Shown here piece by piece: positions 7,562 through 15,340 of a DNA stretch of 21,179 bases. A model generated the notes under the pieces. It saw only the letters and a list, made by a program, of their open reading frames with translations, searched no databases and had not been told where the DNA came from. How positions within the stretch are numbered: position 1 is the stretch's first letter; each line of letters starts with the position of its first letter. Location: assembly GCA_902462325.1 (NCBI GenBank), contig CABQBF010000031.1, forward strand, positions 1-21,179, written 5' to 3'. Both the position numbers and the translations under genes were made by a program. Source of the stretch: an uncultured Peptococcaceae bacterium (GTDB lineage: Bacteria; Bacillota; Peptococcia; Peptococcales; Peptococcaceae).

Positions 7562-8977
7562 ATGAGTGAAAGCATAAAATTAACGACAACACAGAAGATA
7601 AAATGGGTAATTTTGCTCATTGCTTTGTTAGTTCTATGGATAGTTCCATGTGGAGAGGTTTATACGCAACAAGTAAAATATTTTTGCATGATTTCTGTAG
7701 CAGGTATTTATATGATGGCATTTGAGTTAGTGCCTGCATTTGTAGCGGCTTTGGCGATACCAACAGGATATTGGTTATTGTCTGTAGCTCCTACAACAAC
7801 AGTGTTTAGCGCATGGACCCAGCAAGTACCGTGGGTTTTATTGGGGTCATTGTTAGTGGCACAAATTATGAATAAAACTGGTTTGAGTAAACGGTTAGCG
7901 TACGGTTTAATGATTATCGGCAAAGGAAATTTCTATATTGTAATGGCAATGCTGATTATTGCAGGCGCTATTATAGCGGCCTTTGTTCCTGCAGCAGTAG
8001 CCCGCGCTGCATTGTTTGGTTCAATAGCTTTGAGTTTAGCTGATGCTATGGAATGGGAAGCAGATAAAAAGCATGCAATCATTTTATTTTCTGTAGTAGG
8101 TTTGGCAGCAACAGGATGCAGTTATATGTTGATGACAGGAACAAATAGTGATTTAGTGGTTGCAGGTGTATTAGAGAGTGCTGGATATCCAATCAGCTGG
8201 TCTGAATGGGCATTCTATAATATGATTCCAGGGATTATTGAGATTATTGCAGCATTTGTTTTAATTCTTATAATGTTTAAAAATCATGATAGCGAAGAGA
8301 CAGAAAAAATGGATAGTCGGGCGATTCATGCTTATATTAAAGAGCAGTATAAAACCTTGGGAAAGCCTGATAAACAAGAAAAAAAAGCAATTGTTTTGTT
8401 TGCGGTTATTTTAGTATTGTTACTGACAAGCAATTATCATTCTTTTAATCCAGGTCAGATATTTATGTTATTAGCATTGATAGCATTTTTGCCAGGCATT
8501 GGTTTATTGAAAGCGGAAGATGCTAAAAAAATCAATTATTCAACATTATTTTTAGTAGCGGGATGTGTTGCAATTGGTGATGTGGCAAATGCGTTGGCGC
8601 TAGGGGATGTATTTGTTAATCTGGTTATGCCGCTTTTGCCGGATTCAATTGTTGGGTTAAGTGCAATATCATTTTTTATTTGCTTCTTTGGTAATATGTT
8701 AATGACACCTGTAGCGTTAGGTTCTACTTTAACGCTGCCAATTATAAATATTGCCGAGTATTTGGGCTGTAATCCCTATGGTTTAACAATGATATTCTGG
8801 ACATCGTGTGGGGCAACAGTATTTCCATATGAAGCTGCTTCAGATCTACTTATATTTAGTTATGGTAAAATATCTATGAAAAATTGGATCAAAGTTGGAA
8901 TATTGCGTTCCTTAGTATTGTTTATTGGACGATTTGTCTTGTATATTCCATGGTTCAAATTATTAGGTCTTTTATAA
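7562..8977 (+). CDS. DASS/SLC13-like anion transporter
   Basis: A 471-residue integral membrane protein with about 11-12 hydrophobic segments, the usual size for the divalent anion:sodium symporter family. Family-like stretches are Met-Thr-Gly-Thr-Asn-Ser-Asp (about 191-197) and Met-Leu-Met-Thr-Pro-Val-Ala-Leu-Gly-Ser-Thr-Leu (about 378-389), which occupy the places of the two conserved SNT-type substrate/sodium loops. The C-terminal Phe-Trp-Thr-Ser-Cys-Gly-Ala-Thr-Val-Phe-Pro-Tyr-Glu region also fits. The family carries di- and tricarboxylates, sulfate or related anions with sodium or by exchange. The start at 7562 is supported by AGGAG at 7548-7552; the ATG at 7553 touches that site and is too close. 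It closes module A and is the only transporter of the island, so its substrate is probably the pathway substrate. Which anion is not readable. Confidence 0.85.
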   Translation: MSESIKLTTTQKIKWVILLIALLVLWIVPCGEVYTQQVKYFCMISVAGIYMMAFELVPAFVAALAIPTGYWLLSVAPTTTVFSAWTQQVPWVLLGSLLVAQIMNKTGLSKRLAYGLMIIGKGNFYIVMAMLIIAGAIIAAFVPAAVARAALFGSIALSLADAMEWEADKKHAIILFSVVGLAATGCSYMLMTGTNSDLVVAGVLESAGYPISWSEWAFYNMIPGIIEIIAAFVLILIMFKNHDSEETEKMDSRAIHAYIKEQYKTLGKPDKQEKKAIVLFAVILVLLLTSNYHSFNPGQIFMLLALIAFLPGIGLLKAEDAKKINYSTLFLVAGCVAIGDVANALALGDVFVNLVMPLLPDSIVGLSAISFFICFFGNMLMTPVALGSTLTLPIINIAEYLGCNPYGLTMIFWTSCGATVFPYEAASDLLIFSYGKISMKNWIKVGILRSLVLFIGRFVLYIPWFKLLGLL

Positions 8978-9008
8978 AAGCAAATTCAAAATAAATGCGT
9001 AATTTTTT

Positions 9009-9077
9009 AAAAGCAGTCAGCCTATTCTAGCGATTTACTAATAGTTTATGTGCTTACACACTAGGTTGATTGCTTTT
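9009..9077 (+). terminator. Long inverted repeat between module A and module B
   Basis: AAAAGCAGTCAGCCTA (9009-9024) can pair with TAGGTTGATTGCTTTT (9062-9077) along all 16 positions, two of them G-U. The loop is 37 nt. It ends in TTTTAT, so it may terminate the transporter transcript. A weak promoter candidate, TTGATT (9066-9071) with TATATC (9088-9093), begins in its right arm, so it could equally be a regulatory structure for module B. Confidence 0.5.
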
Positions 9078-9122
9078 ATACCGTATTTATATCTACAAAA
9101 GAGTTATTCGTGAGGTGAAAAC

Positions 9123-10826
9123 ATGACAGAATATGTATATGAGACAGACATTTTAATTGTTGGTGCCGGTTCTTCTGGTTTATGGGCCGCGCACAGCATC
9201 AAACAAAAAGATAAAGATGTAAAAGTTCTGGTGGTAGACAAAGGTCCGGAAAATTGGGGTGGTTTGATGGCTTGCGCAGGTGGAGATTTAGATATTGTAA
9301 TGCCTGATGAAGATATTCAGGATTGGGTAAAAGATTGGGTGTACTATTACGATGGTCTGTGTGACCAAGAATTGATGGAAACTTTATTTAAAGATACCTA
9401 TGAAATATTAGAACAATATCGGCAATGGGGATGTGAATATCTCACAGATGAGGAGGGTCGTATTAAAACAGTTGGTGTGCCGCAGCGAGGACTGGAACAT
9501 ATTAAGCTTTATGTAACCAAATTAAAGGGTAGCGGCGGATTGCGTATGGTAAATGCATTGGTTAAAGCTATCAAAGAGGAAGGTGTAGAAAGTGTTGGCC
9601 GTACTATGTTGACAGATTTGATAAAAGATAGGTCTGGGAGAGTAGTTGGTGCAATTGGCTTTAACACGATTGACGGAAGTTTTGTGCAGATTAAAGCAAA
9701 AGCGGTGTTGATTGCCACAGGTATGGGTGGTTGGAAAAGCTCCTACATGAAAAATCCCAGCACTGGGGAAGGGCTTGCGATGGCTTTCCGCGCTGGCGCT
9801 GAAATTCGTAATATGGAATTTGCTCGTGTATGGAATGTACCAAAATTGTTTGGCTGGGAAGGGCAAACGACATTATTGCCATTAGGCGCCCGCTTTGTCA
9901 ACGCCAAAGGTGAAGATTTTATGAAACGCTATTCTGAAACGTTAGGAGGAAATACAGACCCTCATTATAGTACGATCGGTATGGCATTGGAAATGCGTGC
10001 TGGACGCGGCCCGTGTTATATGGATACCAGTGGATTAAAGCCAGAGGATGCTGCAGTAGTGAAACCTAAATTAGGGTGGCAGTATATTAACTATAACCGT
10101 TTGGTCGATTTAGGTATTGATTTCTTTAAACAGAAAACAGAGTGGATGCCGCAACCGTTAATGTCTTATGGAGGTTTAGTTGCTGATTTAAGCGGGGCAA
10201 CCCGTGTTCCAGGTTTGTATGCCGCAGGCCGTTGCCGCAGTATTGACCCTGGTGTCTATACAGGCGGTTTTGCGTTAGCATCTACGGCTAGTGGTGGTAA
10301 GATTGCTGGAGAAGCGATGGTTGATTATATTCAAGGCGTATCATTCGTTGATTTGAATGTAGAAGAAGTGGGACGATTGAAGGAACGCTTATATGCTCCA
10401 CTAAATGGGACAGGGATTGCAGCAAAAGAAGTCTTACGTTGTATCCAAAACATTGTTTATCCATATGAGGTAAGTATTATCAAATCTGAAAAATCACTGC
10501 AAAATGCATTGCACAAAATTGAAACTTTGAAAGCGGAATTGCTACCTCACATGGGGGCTTCCGATGCCCATTATTTGATGAAATTAAAAGAAGTAGAGGC
10601 CATCGCTTTTATTACCGAATGGTATATCAAGGCATCATTGATGCGCACAGAGTCACGTTGTGGACATTATCGTGAAGATTATCCTGATCATGATGACAAT
10701 TGGTTGAAGTGGATTGTGATTGGCCAAGAAGATGATTTTACGTTAATGCACACGGTAGATGTTCCAATAGAGCGTTATAAACATCCAATTGAGAAATATT
10801 ATCAGGATAATTTTAAATTCAAGTAA
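9123..10826 (+). CDS. FAD-binding oxidoreductase of the fumarate reductase/AprA flavoprotein superfamily
   Basis: A 567-residue flavoprotein without signal peptide, so probably cytoplasmic. The N-terminal dinucleotide motif is Val-Gly-Ala-Gly-Ser-Ser-Gly (13-19), followed by Val-Val-Asp-Lys for the ribose. A second FAD contact is Leu-Ile-Ala-Thr-Gly-Met-Gly-Gly, and the late Gly-Leu-Tyr-Ala-Ala-Gly-Arg motif closes the flavin site. A helical C-terminal domain follows. In fumarate reductases the region after this last motif holds the catalytic Arg (His-Gly-Ala-Asn-Arg-Leu-Gly-Gly); here it reads Pro-Gly-Val-Tyr-Thr-Gly-Gly, so fumarate reduction by the known mechanism is unlikely. The covalent-FAD His-Thr pattern of quinol-linked enzymes is not seen. 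GAGGTG precedes the ATG. It starts module B, 50 nt before the ferredoxin. The substrate is unknown. Confidence 0.85.
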   Translation: MTEYVYETDILIVGAGSSGLWAAHSIKQKDKDVKVLVVDKGPENWGGLMACAGGDLDIVMPDEDIQDWVKDWVYYYDGLCDQELMETLFKDTYEILEQYRQWGCEYLTDEEGRIKTVGVPQRGLEHIKLYVTKLKGSGGLRMVNALVKAIKEEGVESVGRTMLTDLIKDRSGRVVGAIGFNTIDGSFVQIKAKAVLIATGMGGWKSSYMKNPSTGEGLAMAFRAGAEIRNMEFARVWNVPKLFGWEGQTTLLPLGARFVNAKGEDFMKRYSETLGGNTDPHYSTIGMALEMRAGRGPCYMDTSGLKPEDAAVVKPKLGWQYINYNRLVDLGIDFFKQKTEWMPQPLMSYGGLVADLSGATRVPGLYAAGRCRSIDPGVYTGGFALASTASGGKIAGEAMVDYIQGVSFVDLNVEEVGRLKERLYAPLNGTGIAAKEVLRCIQNIVYPYEVSIIKSEKSLQNALHKIETLKAELLPHMGASDAHYLMKLKEVEAIAFITEWYIKASLMRTESRCGHYREDYPDHDDNWLKWIVIGQEDDFTLMHTVDVPIERYKHPIEKYYQDNFKFK

Positions 10827-10876
10827 TTTTATAGTGTTAGCATTTAATTTTTAGTAAATAAGGAGAGTGATTTATT

Positions 10877-11107
10877 ATGCCACCTGTAATTAATGAAGAA
10901 AAATGTATTGGTTGTACCAAATGTGCACAGATTTGCTGTATGGATGTATTCGGTCCGGCTGAGCCAAAACAGACACCAGAGATTCGTTATCCTGAAGAAT
11001 GTTGGCATTGTCGTGCATGTGTGATGGATTGTCCAGTTGGAGCCATTGATTTGCGCTATCCATTACCGTATATGCTGCAAACGGCGAAAGTGTCAAAAGT
11101 AGATTAG
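10877..11107 (+). CDS. Ferredoxin-like protein, AprB-like, two [4Fe-4S] clusters (module B)
   Basis: A 76-residue electron-transfer protein. The first cluster motif is Cys-Ile-Gly-Cys-Thr-Lys-Cys-Ala-Gln-Ile-Cys-Cys, where the usual Pro after the fourth Cys is replaced by Cys, followed by Met-Asp-Val-Phe. The second is Cys-Trp-His-Cys-Arg-Ala-Cys-Val-Met-Asp-Cys-Pro. The Pro-Glu-Glu-Cys-Trp-x-Cys pattern and the tail Gly-Ala-Ile-Asp-Leu-Arg-Tyr-Pro are like the beta subunit of adenylylsulfate reductase, but the protein lacks that subunit's long C-terminal extension. AGGAG lies before the ATG. It is placed between two flavoproteins, with only 12 nt to the next gene, so it probably passes electrons to or from one or both. 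It is a paralogue of the module A ferredoxin. Confidence 0.9.
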   Translation: MPPVINEEKCIGCTKCAQICCMDVFGPAEPKQTPEIRYPEECWHCRACVMDCPVGAIDLRYPLPYMLQTAKVSKVD

Positions 11108-11119
11108 GGGGATTGGAAT

Positions 11120-12799
11120 ATGATTACTGTAAATAAAGAAATAAAAGAATGCGATGTACTAGTTGCTGGTGGTGGGATTGCTGGTTTAATGGCTGCCATT
11201 GCGGCTGCTGATCAAGGAGCAAAAGTAATTTTATGCGATAAATCTGATTCACGCAGAAGTGGTTCTGGGGCTACAGGAAACGATCATTTTAATTGCTATA
11301 TTAAAGAAGCACAAGGCGGTACGTTAGAAGAATGCAGAAAAGAATTGGATAGAAGTATGGTTGGGGGCTGGGCAGATCCCACGTTGCAAACGGTATTTTT
11401 GGAGCGTACTTTTGAAGTTGTGCAGGATTGGAACAAATGGGGCATTAATATGCGGCCTCATGGAGATTGGGAATTTAATGGACATGCTTTTCCAGGACGT
11501 ATGAGAATTTTTTTGAAATATGATGGTTATAATCAGAAAGCCGTATTAACGGAGCAAGCGTTAAAAAGAGGGGTTGTAATTGAGAATAAAACACCTATTA
11601 CAGAGTTTTTAGTGGACGAGGAAGGGAAAATTGTTGGCGCAATGGGTATCTGTATTGCGAAGTTGGAGCCTGAAGTGAAGGTATATAAAGCGAAAGCGAT
11701 TGTTTCTGCAACAGGTAATACCAGCCGTTTATATCCGTCAATCACTGGCGGTATGATGTTTAATACTGCACACTGTCCAAGTAATGCAGGCGGTGGACGT
11801 ATTGCTGCTTATAAGATTGGCGCAGAACTGGTTAATTTGGAAATTCCAAATACTCATGCTGGTCCTAAATATATGGAACGCTGTGGAAAAGCGACTTGGA
11901 TTGGTGTGCTTTCTGACCGAACTGGGAAACCGGTTGGTCCTTTTGTTACAAAACCAAACAAGGAGTTAGGCGATGTGACAGCAGATGTGTGGCATTCTGT
12001 GTTTAAGGATAAATATAAGGATGGAACAGGTCCAGTATTTATGAATTGTACAGAAACAGCTCCTGAAGACATGGAGTATATGATGTGGGGGCTGAAATGT
12101 GAAGGCGATACCTCTTTGATTGATGCTATGGAGAAGCAGAGAATTTTTTTAAATGAAGATATTGTGGAATTTACGCAATATGAGCCAATTATGATTGGTC
12201 GCGGGATTCAAATTGATGTGAAGGGTGCAACCAATGTACCAGGTCTATATGCAGCAGGCGATGAAGTAGGAAATTTCCGTGCAGATATTGGCGGCGCTGC
12301 TACATTTGGTCGGATTTCTGGTGAAAATGCTGCTCATTACGCAATGGAAATTCCTGAATGTGAGCAAAGTTTGTTGGAACATAATGTGGTTCAGAAACGG
12401 ACTGCTTTTTATAGCGAGTTTATGGAACGGAAACAAGGATCTTCCTGGAAGGAATTAAATATGGCAGTACAGCAGATTATGAATGACTATGCGGGGATTA
12501 ATCATCCACGTTCCGAATCCATGTTAAAAGCAGGTTTAGATAATCTGAGAGCTTTAGAAGTGAGTGCTAAAGAGCAGGTATTTTGTAAGGATTCCCATGA
12601 GCTGATGCGGGCTATTGAAGCATATGATTTGTTGGAAATTGGGAAATTGGTCTGCATCACAGCAATGGAACGAAAAGAAAGTCGGGCGATGCACAAACGT
12701 TCTGACTATACTTTTACCAATCCGTTGTTGGATGATATGTTTTTGACTGTGAAAAATATTGACGGAAAACCGCAAATGAATTGGCGTAAAAAATATTAA
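11120..12799 (+). CDS. AprA-like FAD-binding oxidoreductase
   Basis: A 559-residue soluble flavoprotein. Val-Ala-Gly-Gly-Gly-Ile-Ala-Gly (15-22) binds FAD. Segments that I recall as typical of the adenylylsulfate reductase alpha-like group are all present: Gly-Pro-Lys-Tyr-Met-Glu-Arg-Cys-Gly-Lys-Ala-Thr-Trp-Ile-Gly-Val, Lys-Pro-Val-Gly-Pro-Phe-Val, Gly-Pro-Val-Phe-Met-Asn-Cys and Tyr-Met-Met-Trp-Gly-Leu. Gly-Leu-Tyr-Ala-Ala-Gly-Asp-Glu-Val-Gly-Asn completes the flavin site. An Asn at residue 58 (His-Phe-Asn-Cys-Tyr) may match the AprA residue that contacts the flavin N5 region. True AprA reduces adenylylsulfate, but no ATP sulfurylase, Qmo or Dsr gene is near, so I do not call it aprA. AGGGGGA precedes the ATG. 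With the ferredoxin just upstream it probably forms an alpha-beta enzyme; the role of the other flavoprotein in the complex is open. Confidence 0.87.
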   Translation: MITVNKEIKECDVLVAGGGIAGLMAAIAAADQGAKVILCDKSDSRRSGSGATGNDHFNCYIKEAQGGTLEECRKELDRSMVGGWADPTLQTVFLERTFEVVQDWNKWGINMRPHGDWEFNGHAFPGRMRIFLKYDGYNQKAVLTEQALKRGVVIENKTPITEFLVDEEGKIVGAMGICIAKLEPEVKVYKAKAIVSATGNTSRLYPSITGGMMFNTAHCPSNAGGGRIAAYKIGAELVNLEIPNTHAGPKYMERCGKATWIGVLSDRTGKPVGPFVTKPNKELGDVTADVWHSVFKDKYKDGTGPVFMNCTETAPEDMEYMMWGLKCEGDTSLIDAMEKQRIFLNEDIVEFTQYEPIMIGRGIQIDVKGATNVPGLYAAGDEVGNFRADIGGAATFGRISGENAAHYAMEIPECEQSLLEHNVVQKRTAFYSEFMERKQGSSWKELNMAVQQIMNDYAGINHPRSESMLKAGLDNLRALEVSAKEQVFCKDSHELMRAIEAYDLLEIGKLVCITAMERKESRAMHKRSDYTFTNPLLDDMFLTVKNIDGKPQMNWRKKY

Positions 12800-12816
12800 A
12801 TTATAAAAATAACAGT

Positions 12817-12864
12817 AAAAGTCTATGGAGAACAAATATTTTGAGTACTCCATAGACTTTTTTT
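12817..12864. terminator. Bidirectional terminator between module B and asnB
   Basis: AAAAGTCTATGGAG (12817-12830) and CTCCATAGACTTTT (12848-12861) are perfect complements around a 17-nt loop, with seven T residues at 12858-12864. The A run on the left gives a matching U run for the minus strand, so it serves the AprA-like gene and the convergent asnB. Confidence 0.9.
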
Positions 12865-14699
12865 CATAGTTTATATTTTGTCATCCAATAATTTATTTGC
12901 AGTAAATAAGCAATCATCTGCGGGCCTGCCATAAGCTGACCAAACCAGGGGCGACCGTAGTCTGACGGGGTGTCTAAAAAGGTACGCACTTTTTTGGTGT
13001 CGATAATATCCAGAATGGGAGAGTTAGGATAGGACATGATTTCCAGCAGACGGTTGCGCAGCAGGGCTTCATAAGCAGGGTCATAGGTTTTGGGATAGGG
13101 GCTTTTCTTACGGTGGAGAATTTCCAAGGGCAGCAAATCCCGTCCTGTCTCCTGCAGCAAGCTTTTGGTGCGGCCATTGTGACATTTCATGTCCCAGGGC
13201 ACGTTAAACACATATTCCAGAATGCGATGGTCGGCAAAAGGTACGCGGGCTTCTAAGCCTGAATACATGCTGGTGCGGTCCATGCGGTTCAGTAAGGTAG
13301 CCATAAACCAGACCACATTGAGATAGGCAATCTCCCGGCGGCGGGCTTCCAGGCCGTTTTCCCCTTTTAAACGGGGCGTGGCTGCGATGGTTTTATCATA
13401 GGCTGCTTGAGCGTAGGTATCTAAATCAACTTCTGCTAAAAATTCATCCTTCAGCAAAGAGGTGCGGGCCTCCATATGATAGGACCAGGGAAAATGCTGG
13501 CGCTGCAAGGCTGCCGGTTGATGGAACCAGGGATAGCCGCCAAAAATTTCATCGGCGCATTCGCCGGTTAGTGTCACCCTGTTATGCTGGGCTACTTGGC
13601 TGCAAAAATAAAGCATGGAGGATTCCACATCGGCCATGCAGGGCAAATCTCGAGCGTCCACCGCTTTGTAAAGATAGTCGGCTTGCTTTTGATTGTTGCA
13701 TTCCAAATAGGTGTGTTGGCTGTTGATGTGTTTGACCATAATATCCACAAAAGGGCGATCCAGCGAAGATTGGAAGCTGTTGGCCTGAAAGTTTTTGTCA
13801 TTATCGACGAAGTCAAAGGAATAGGTTTGCAGCTGTTGGCCCTGCTCAGCCAATTTTTGGGCGCAGATGGCGGAAACTAGGCTGCTGTCCAGCCCGCCGG
13901 ATAAAAAGGTACAGATCGGCACGTCGGATACCATTTGCCGCTGTACACTGTCCTGCACCAGGGCTGCCACCGTCTCTGTGGTTTCTGCGTAGGTGTGGCG
14001 GTGCGGTCTGGCCTCTAATTGCCAATAGCAGGTATCTTTGATCTGACGACCCTGGATACAGAGATAATGGCCAGGCAGTACCTCCTTCATATTTTGGAAT
14101 ACGCCGTGGCCCGGCGTGCGGGCAGGGCCTAAGCCCAACACTTCACCCCAGCCGTCGGCGCTCAGCTTGGGTGTGATACCGCCGGCGAACAGTGCTTTTT
14201 GCTCGGAACCAAAGAGGAGTTCATCATCTATTTGTTGATAAAACAGAGGCTTTACGCCAAGCCGATCCCGACAAAGCAACAACTGGTCGGCGGCAGAGTC
14301 ATAGATGGCAAAGGCGAAAATGCCGTTCAGCTTCTGAAAAAAATCGGCGCCATGGGATAAATAGCCGTTCAAAATAATTTCGGTGTCGCTGTCGGTTTCC
14401 CAGCGGACATGGCTGTATTGCAGCAGTTGCCGTAATTCCTGCATATTGTACAGTTCGCCGTTGTAGACGATGGTGCAACGGCGGTTGCCTTCTTGTTTGG
14501 TCATGGGCTGATGCCCTTTTTCTAAATCAATGATAGCCAGTCGGGTATGGGCTAAGCCGGCATGGGGATATAGGGCCATATCCTGCTCATTGGGGCCGCG
14601 GCGTTTTAGGCTATCTTTCATTTTTTCCAAGCGCTGCCGCCATTGCGGGTGCAGGGTATAATCATAGGAAGTCTGGTAAAAACCAGCAATTCCACACAT
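12864..14699 (-). CDS. asnB: Asparagine synthase (glutamine-hydrolysing)
   Basis: A 611-residue cytoplasmic enzyme that makes asparagine from aspartate, glutamine and ATP. The N-terminal glutaminase domain starts with Met-Cys-Gly-Ile-Ala-Gly, so Cys2 is the nucleophile after Met removal, and it has Arg-Leu-Ala-Ile-Ile-Asp and Tyr-Asn-Gly-Glu-Leu-Tyr-Asn. The synthase domain has the PP-loop Ser-Gly-Gly-Leu-Asp-Ser-Ser at 267-273, with Gly-Glu-Cys-Ala-Asp-Glu-Ile-Phe-Gly-Gly and Leu-Glu-Ala-Arg-Val-Pro-Phe-Ala-Asp further on. Length fits the family. AAAGGAGTGAT sits before the start codon. It is the third gene of a minus-strand cluster with dpaA and dpaB, only 24 nt after dpaB. This suggests joint expression, perhaps during sporulation as for the Bacillus asparagine synthase AsnO. 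It is visibly GC-richer than the redox island it faces. Confidence 0.93.
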   Translation of the reverse strand: MCGIAGFYQTSYDYTLHPQWRQRLEKMKDSLKRRGPNEQDMALYPHAGLAHTRLAIIDLEKGHQPMTKQEGNRRCTIVYNGELYNMQELRQLLQYSHVRWETDSDTEIILNGYLSHGADFFQKLNGIFAFAIYDSAADQLLLCRDRLGVKPLFYQQIDDELLFGSEQKALFAGGITPKLSADGWGEVLGLGPARTPGHGVFQNMKEVLPGHYLCIQGRQIKDTCYWQLEARPHRHTYAETTETVAALVQDSVQRQMVSDVPICTFLSGGLDSSLVSAICAQKLAEQGQQLQTYSFDFVDNDKNFQANSFQSSLDRPFVDIMVKHINSQHTYLECNNQKQADYLYKAVDARDLPCMADVESSMLYFCSQVAQHNRVTLTGECADEIFGGYPWFHQPAALQRQHFPWSYHMEARTSLLKDEFLAEVDLDTYAQAAYDKTIAATPRLKGENGLEARRREIAYLNVVWFMATLLNRMDRTSMYSGLEARVPFADHRILEYVFNVPWDMKCHNGRTKSLLQETGRDLLPLEILHRKKSPYPKTYDPAYEALLRNRLLEIMSYPNSPILDIIDTKKVRTFLDTPSDYGRPWFGQLMAGPQMIAYLLQINYWMTKYKL

Positions 14700-14723
14700 G
14701 GGACATCACTCCTTTTTCGTTGC

Positions 14724-15326
14724 CTATACTTCTGGGTAGGGGCTGCGGATGACTGGTTGAATTTGCTTGCCTAAAAGCGCCTGCTCGATGGTTTGCGGAA
14801 TCAGCTCGGTGTGTGCAATCATCGAGTTGGGCTTTTTGCGGTAGTTATCCTGCCCGAATGGTACAAAATAAATATTTTTGGTATTGAGCAGAATGCCGAT
14901 GTTTTTCAGGTTCATTCCTAATGCATCGTTGGTGGACAACGAGATAACCAATGGGCGGTTGTTGCGCAAATGAGCTTTGGCGGCCATTAGCGCCGGCGTA
15001 TCGGAAATACCGTTGGCCAATTTGGAGAGCGTATTGCCAGTGCAGGGCGCAATGAGTAAAATATCAAATAATGCTTTGGGGCCGATGGGTTCGGCGTCGG
15101 GAATGGTGGTGATAGGTTCCCGGCCAGTAATGGCTTTGGCTTTTTCTAAAAAAGTTTCTGCTTTGCCAAAACGGCTATCGGTTAGATGAGCGTTGTCGGA
15201 AAAAATGGTATACAGGGATGCGCCGGTTTGTGCCAACTGTTCCAATTCGGTAAAAATTTGTTGGAAGGTGCAGAAGGAGCCGGTCACCGCAATTCCAATG
15301 TTTTTATCGTGAAAATCAGCAATCAT
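14724..15326 (-). CDS. dpaB: Dipicolinate synthase subunit B
   Basis: A 200-residue flavoprotein-fold subunit (SpoVFB) of the enzyme that makes dipicolinic acid from dihydroxy-tetrahydrodipicolinate in the mother cell of a sporulating bacterium. Visible features are Gly-Ile-Ala-Val-Thr-Gly-Ser-Phe-Cys-Thr-Phe near the N-terminus and Leu-Leu-Ile-Ala-Pro-Cys-Thr-Gly-Asn-Thr-Leu-Ser-Lys-Leu-Ala-Asn-Gly-Ile-Ser-Asp-Thr-Pro in the middle. Pro-Leu-Val-Ile-Ser-Leu-Ser-Thr-Asn-Asp-Ala-Leu-Gly then leads to the family's late Tyr-Phe-Val-Pro-Phe-Gly-Gln-Asp motif. Length is normal. AAAGGATGA precedes the start. It lies 14 nt after dpaA and is followed by asnB. It points to a spore-forming host or a recent descendant of one. 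Confidence 0.92.
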   Translation of the reverse strand: MIADFHDKNIGIAVTGSFCTFQQIFTELEQLAQTGASLYTIFSDNAHLTDSRFGKAETFLEKAKAITGREPITTIPDAEPIGPKALFDILLIAPCTGNTLSKLANGISDTPALMAAKAHLRNNRPLVISLSTNDALGMNLKNIGILLNTKNIYFVPFGQDNYRKKPNSMIAHTELIPQTIEQALLGKQIQPVIRSPYPEV

Positions 15327-15340
15327 AAAAAATCATCCTT

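Noticed and set aside
9123..10826. Calling the first flavoprotein a fumarate reductase
   Set aside because: The late His-Gly-Ala-Asn-Arg-Leu-Gly-Gly motif with the catalytic Arg is replaced, and no membrane or heme subunit is present.
10877..12799. Naming the ferredoxin and flavoprotein aprB and aprA
   Set aside because: No sulfate-reduction neighbours, and the beta-like protein is too short. Similarity supports only 'AprAB-like'.
13584..13880. Plus-strand open frames inside asnB and dpaA
   Set aside because: These are shadows of strongly supported minus-strand genes, without ribosome binding sites or family motifs.
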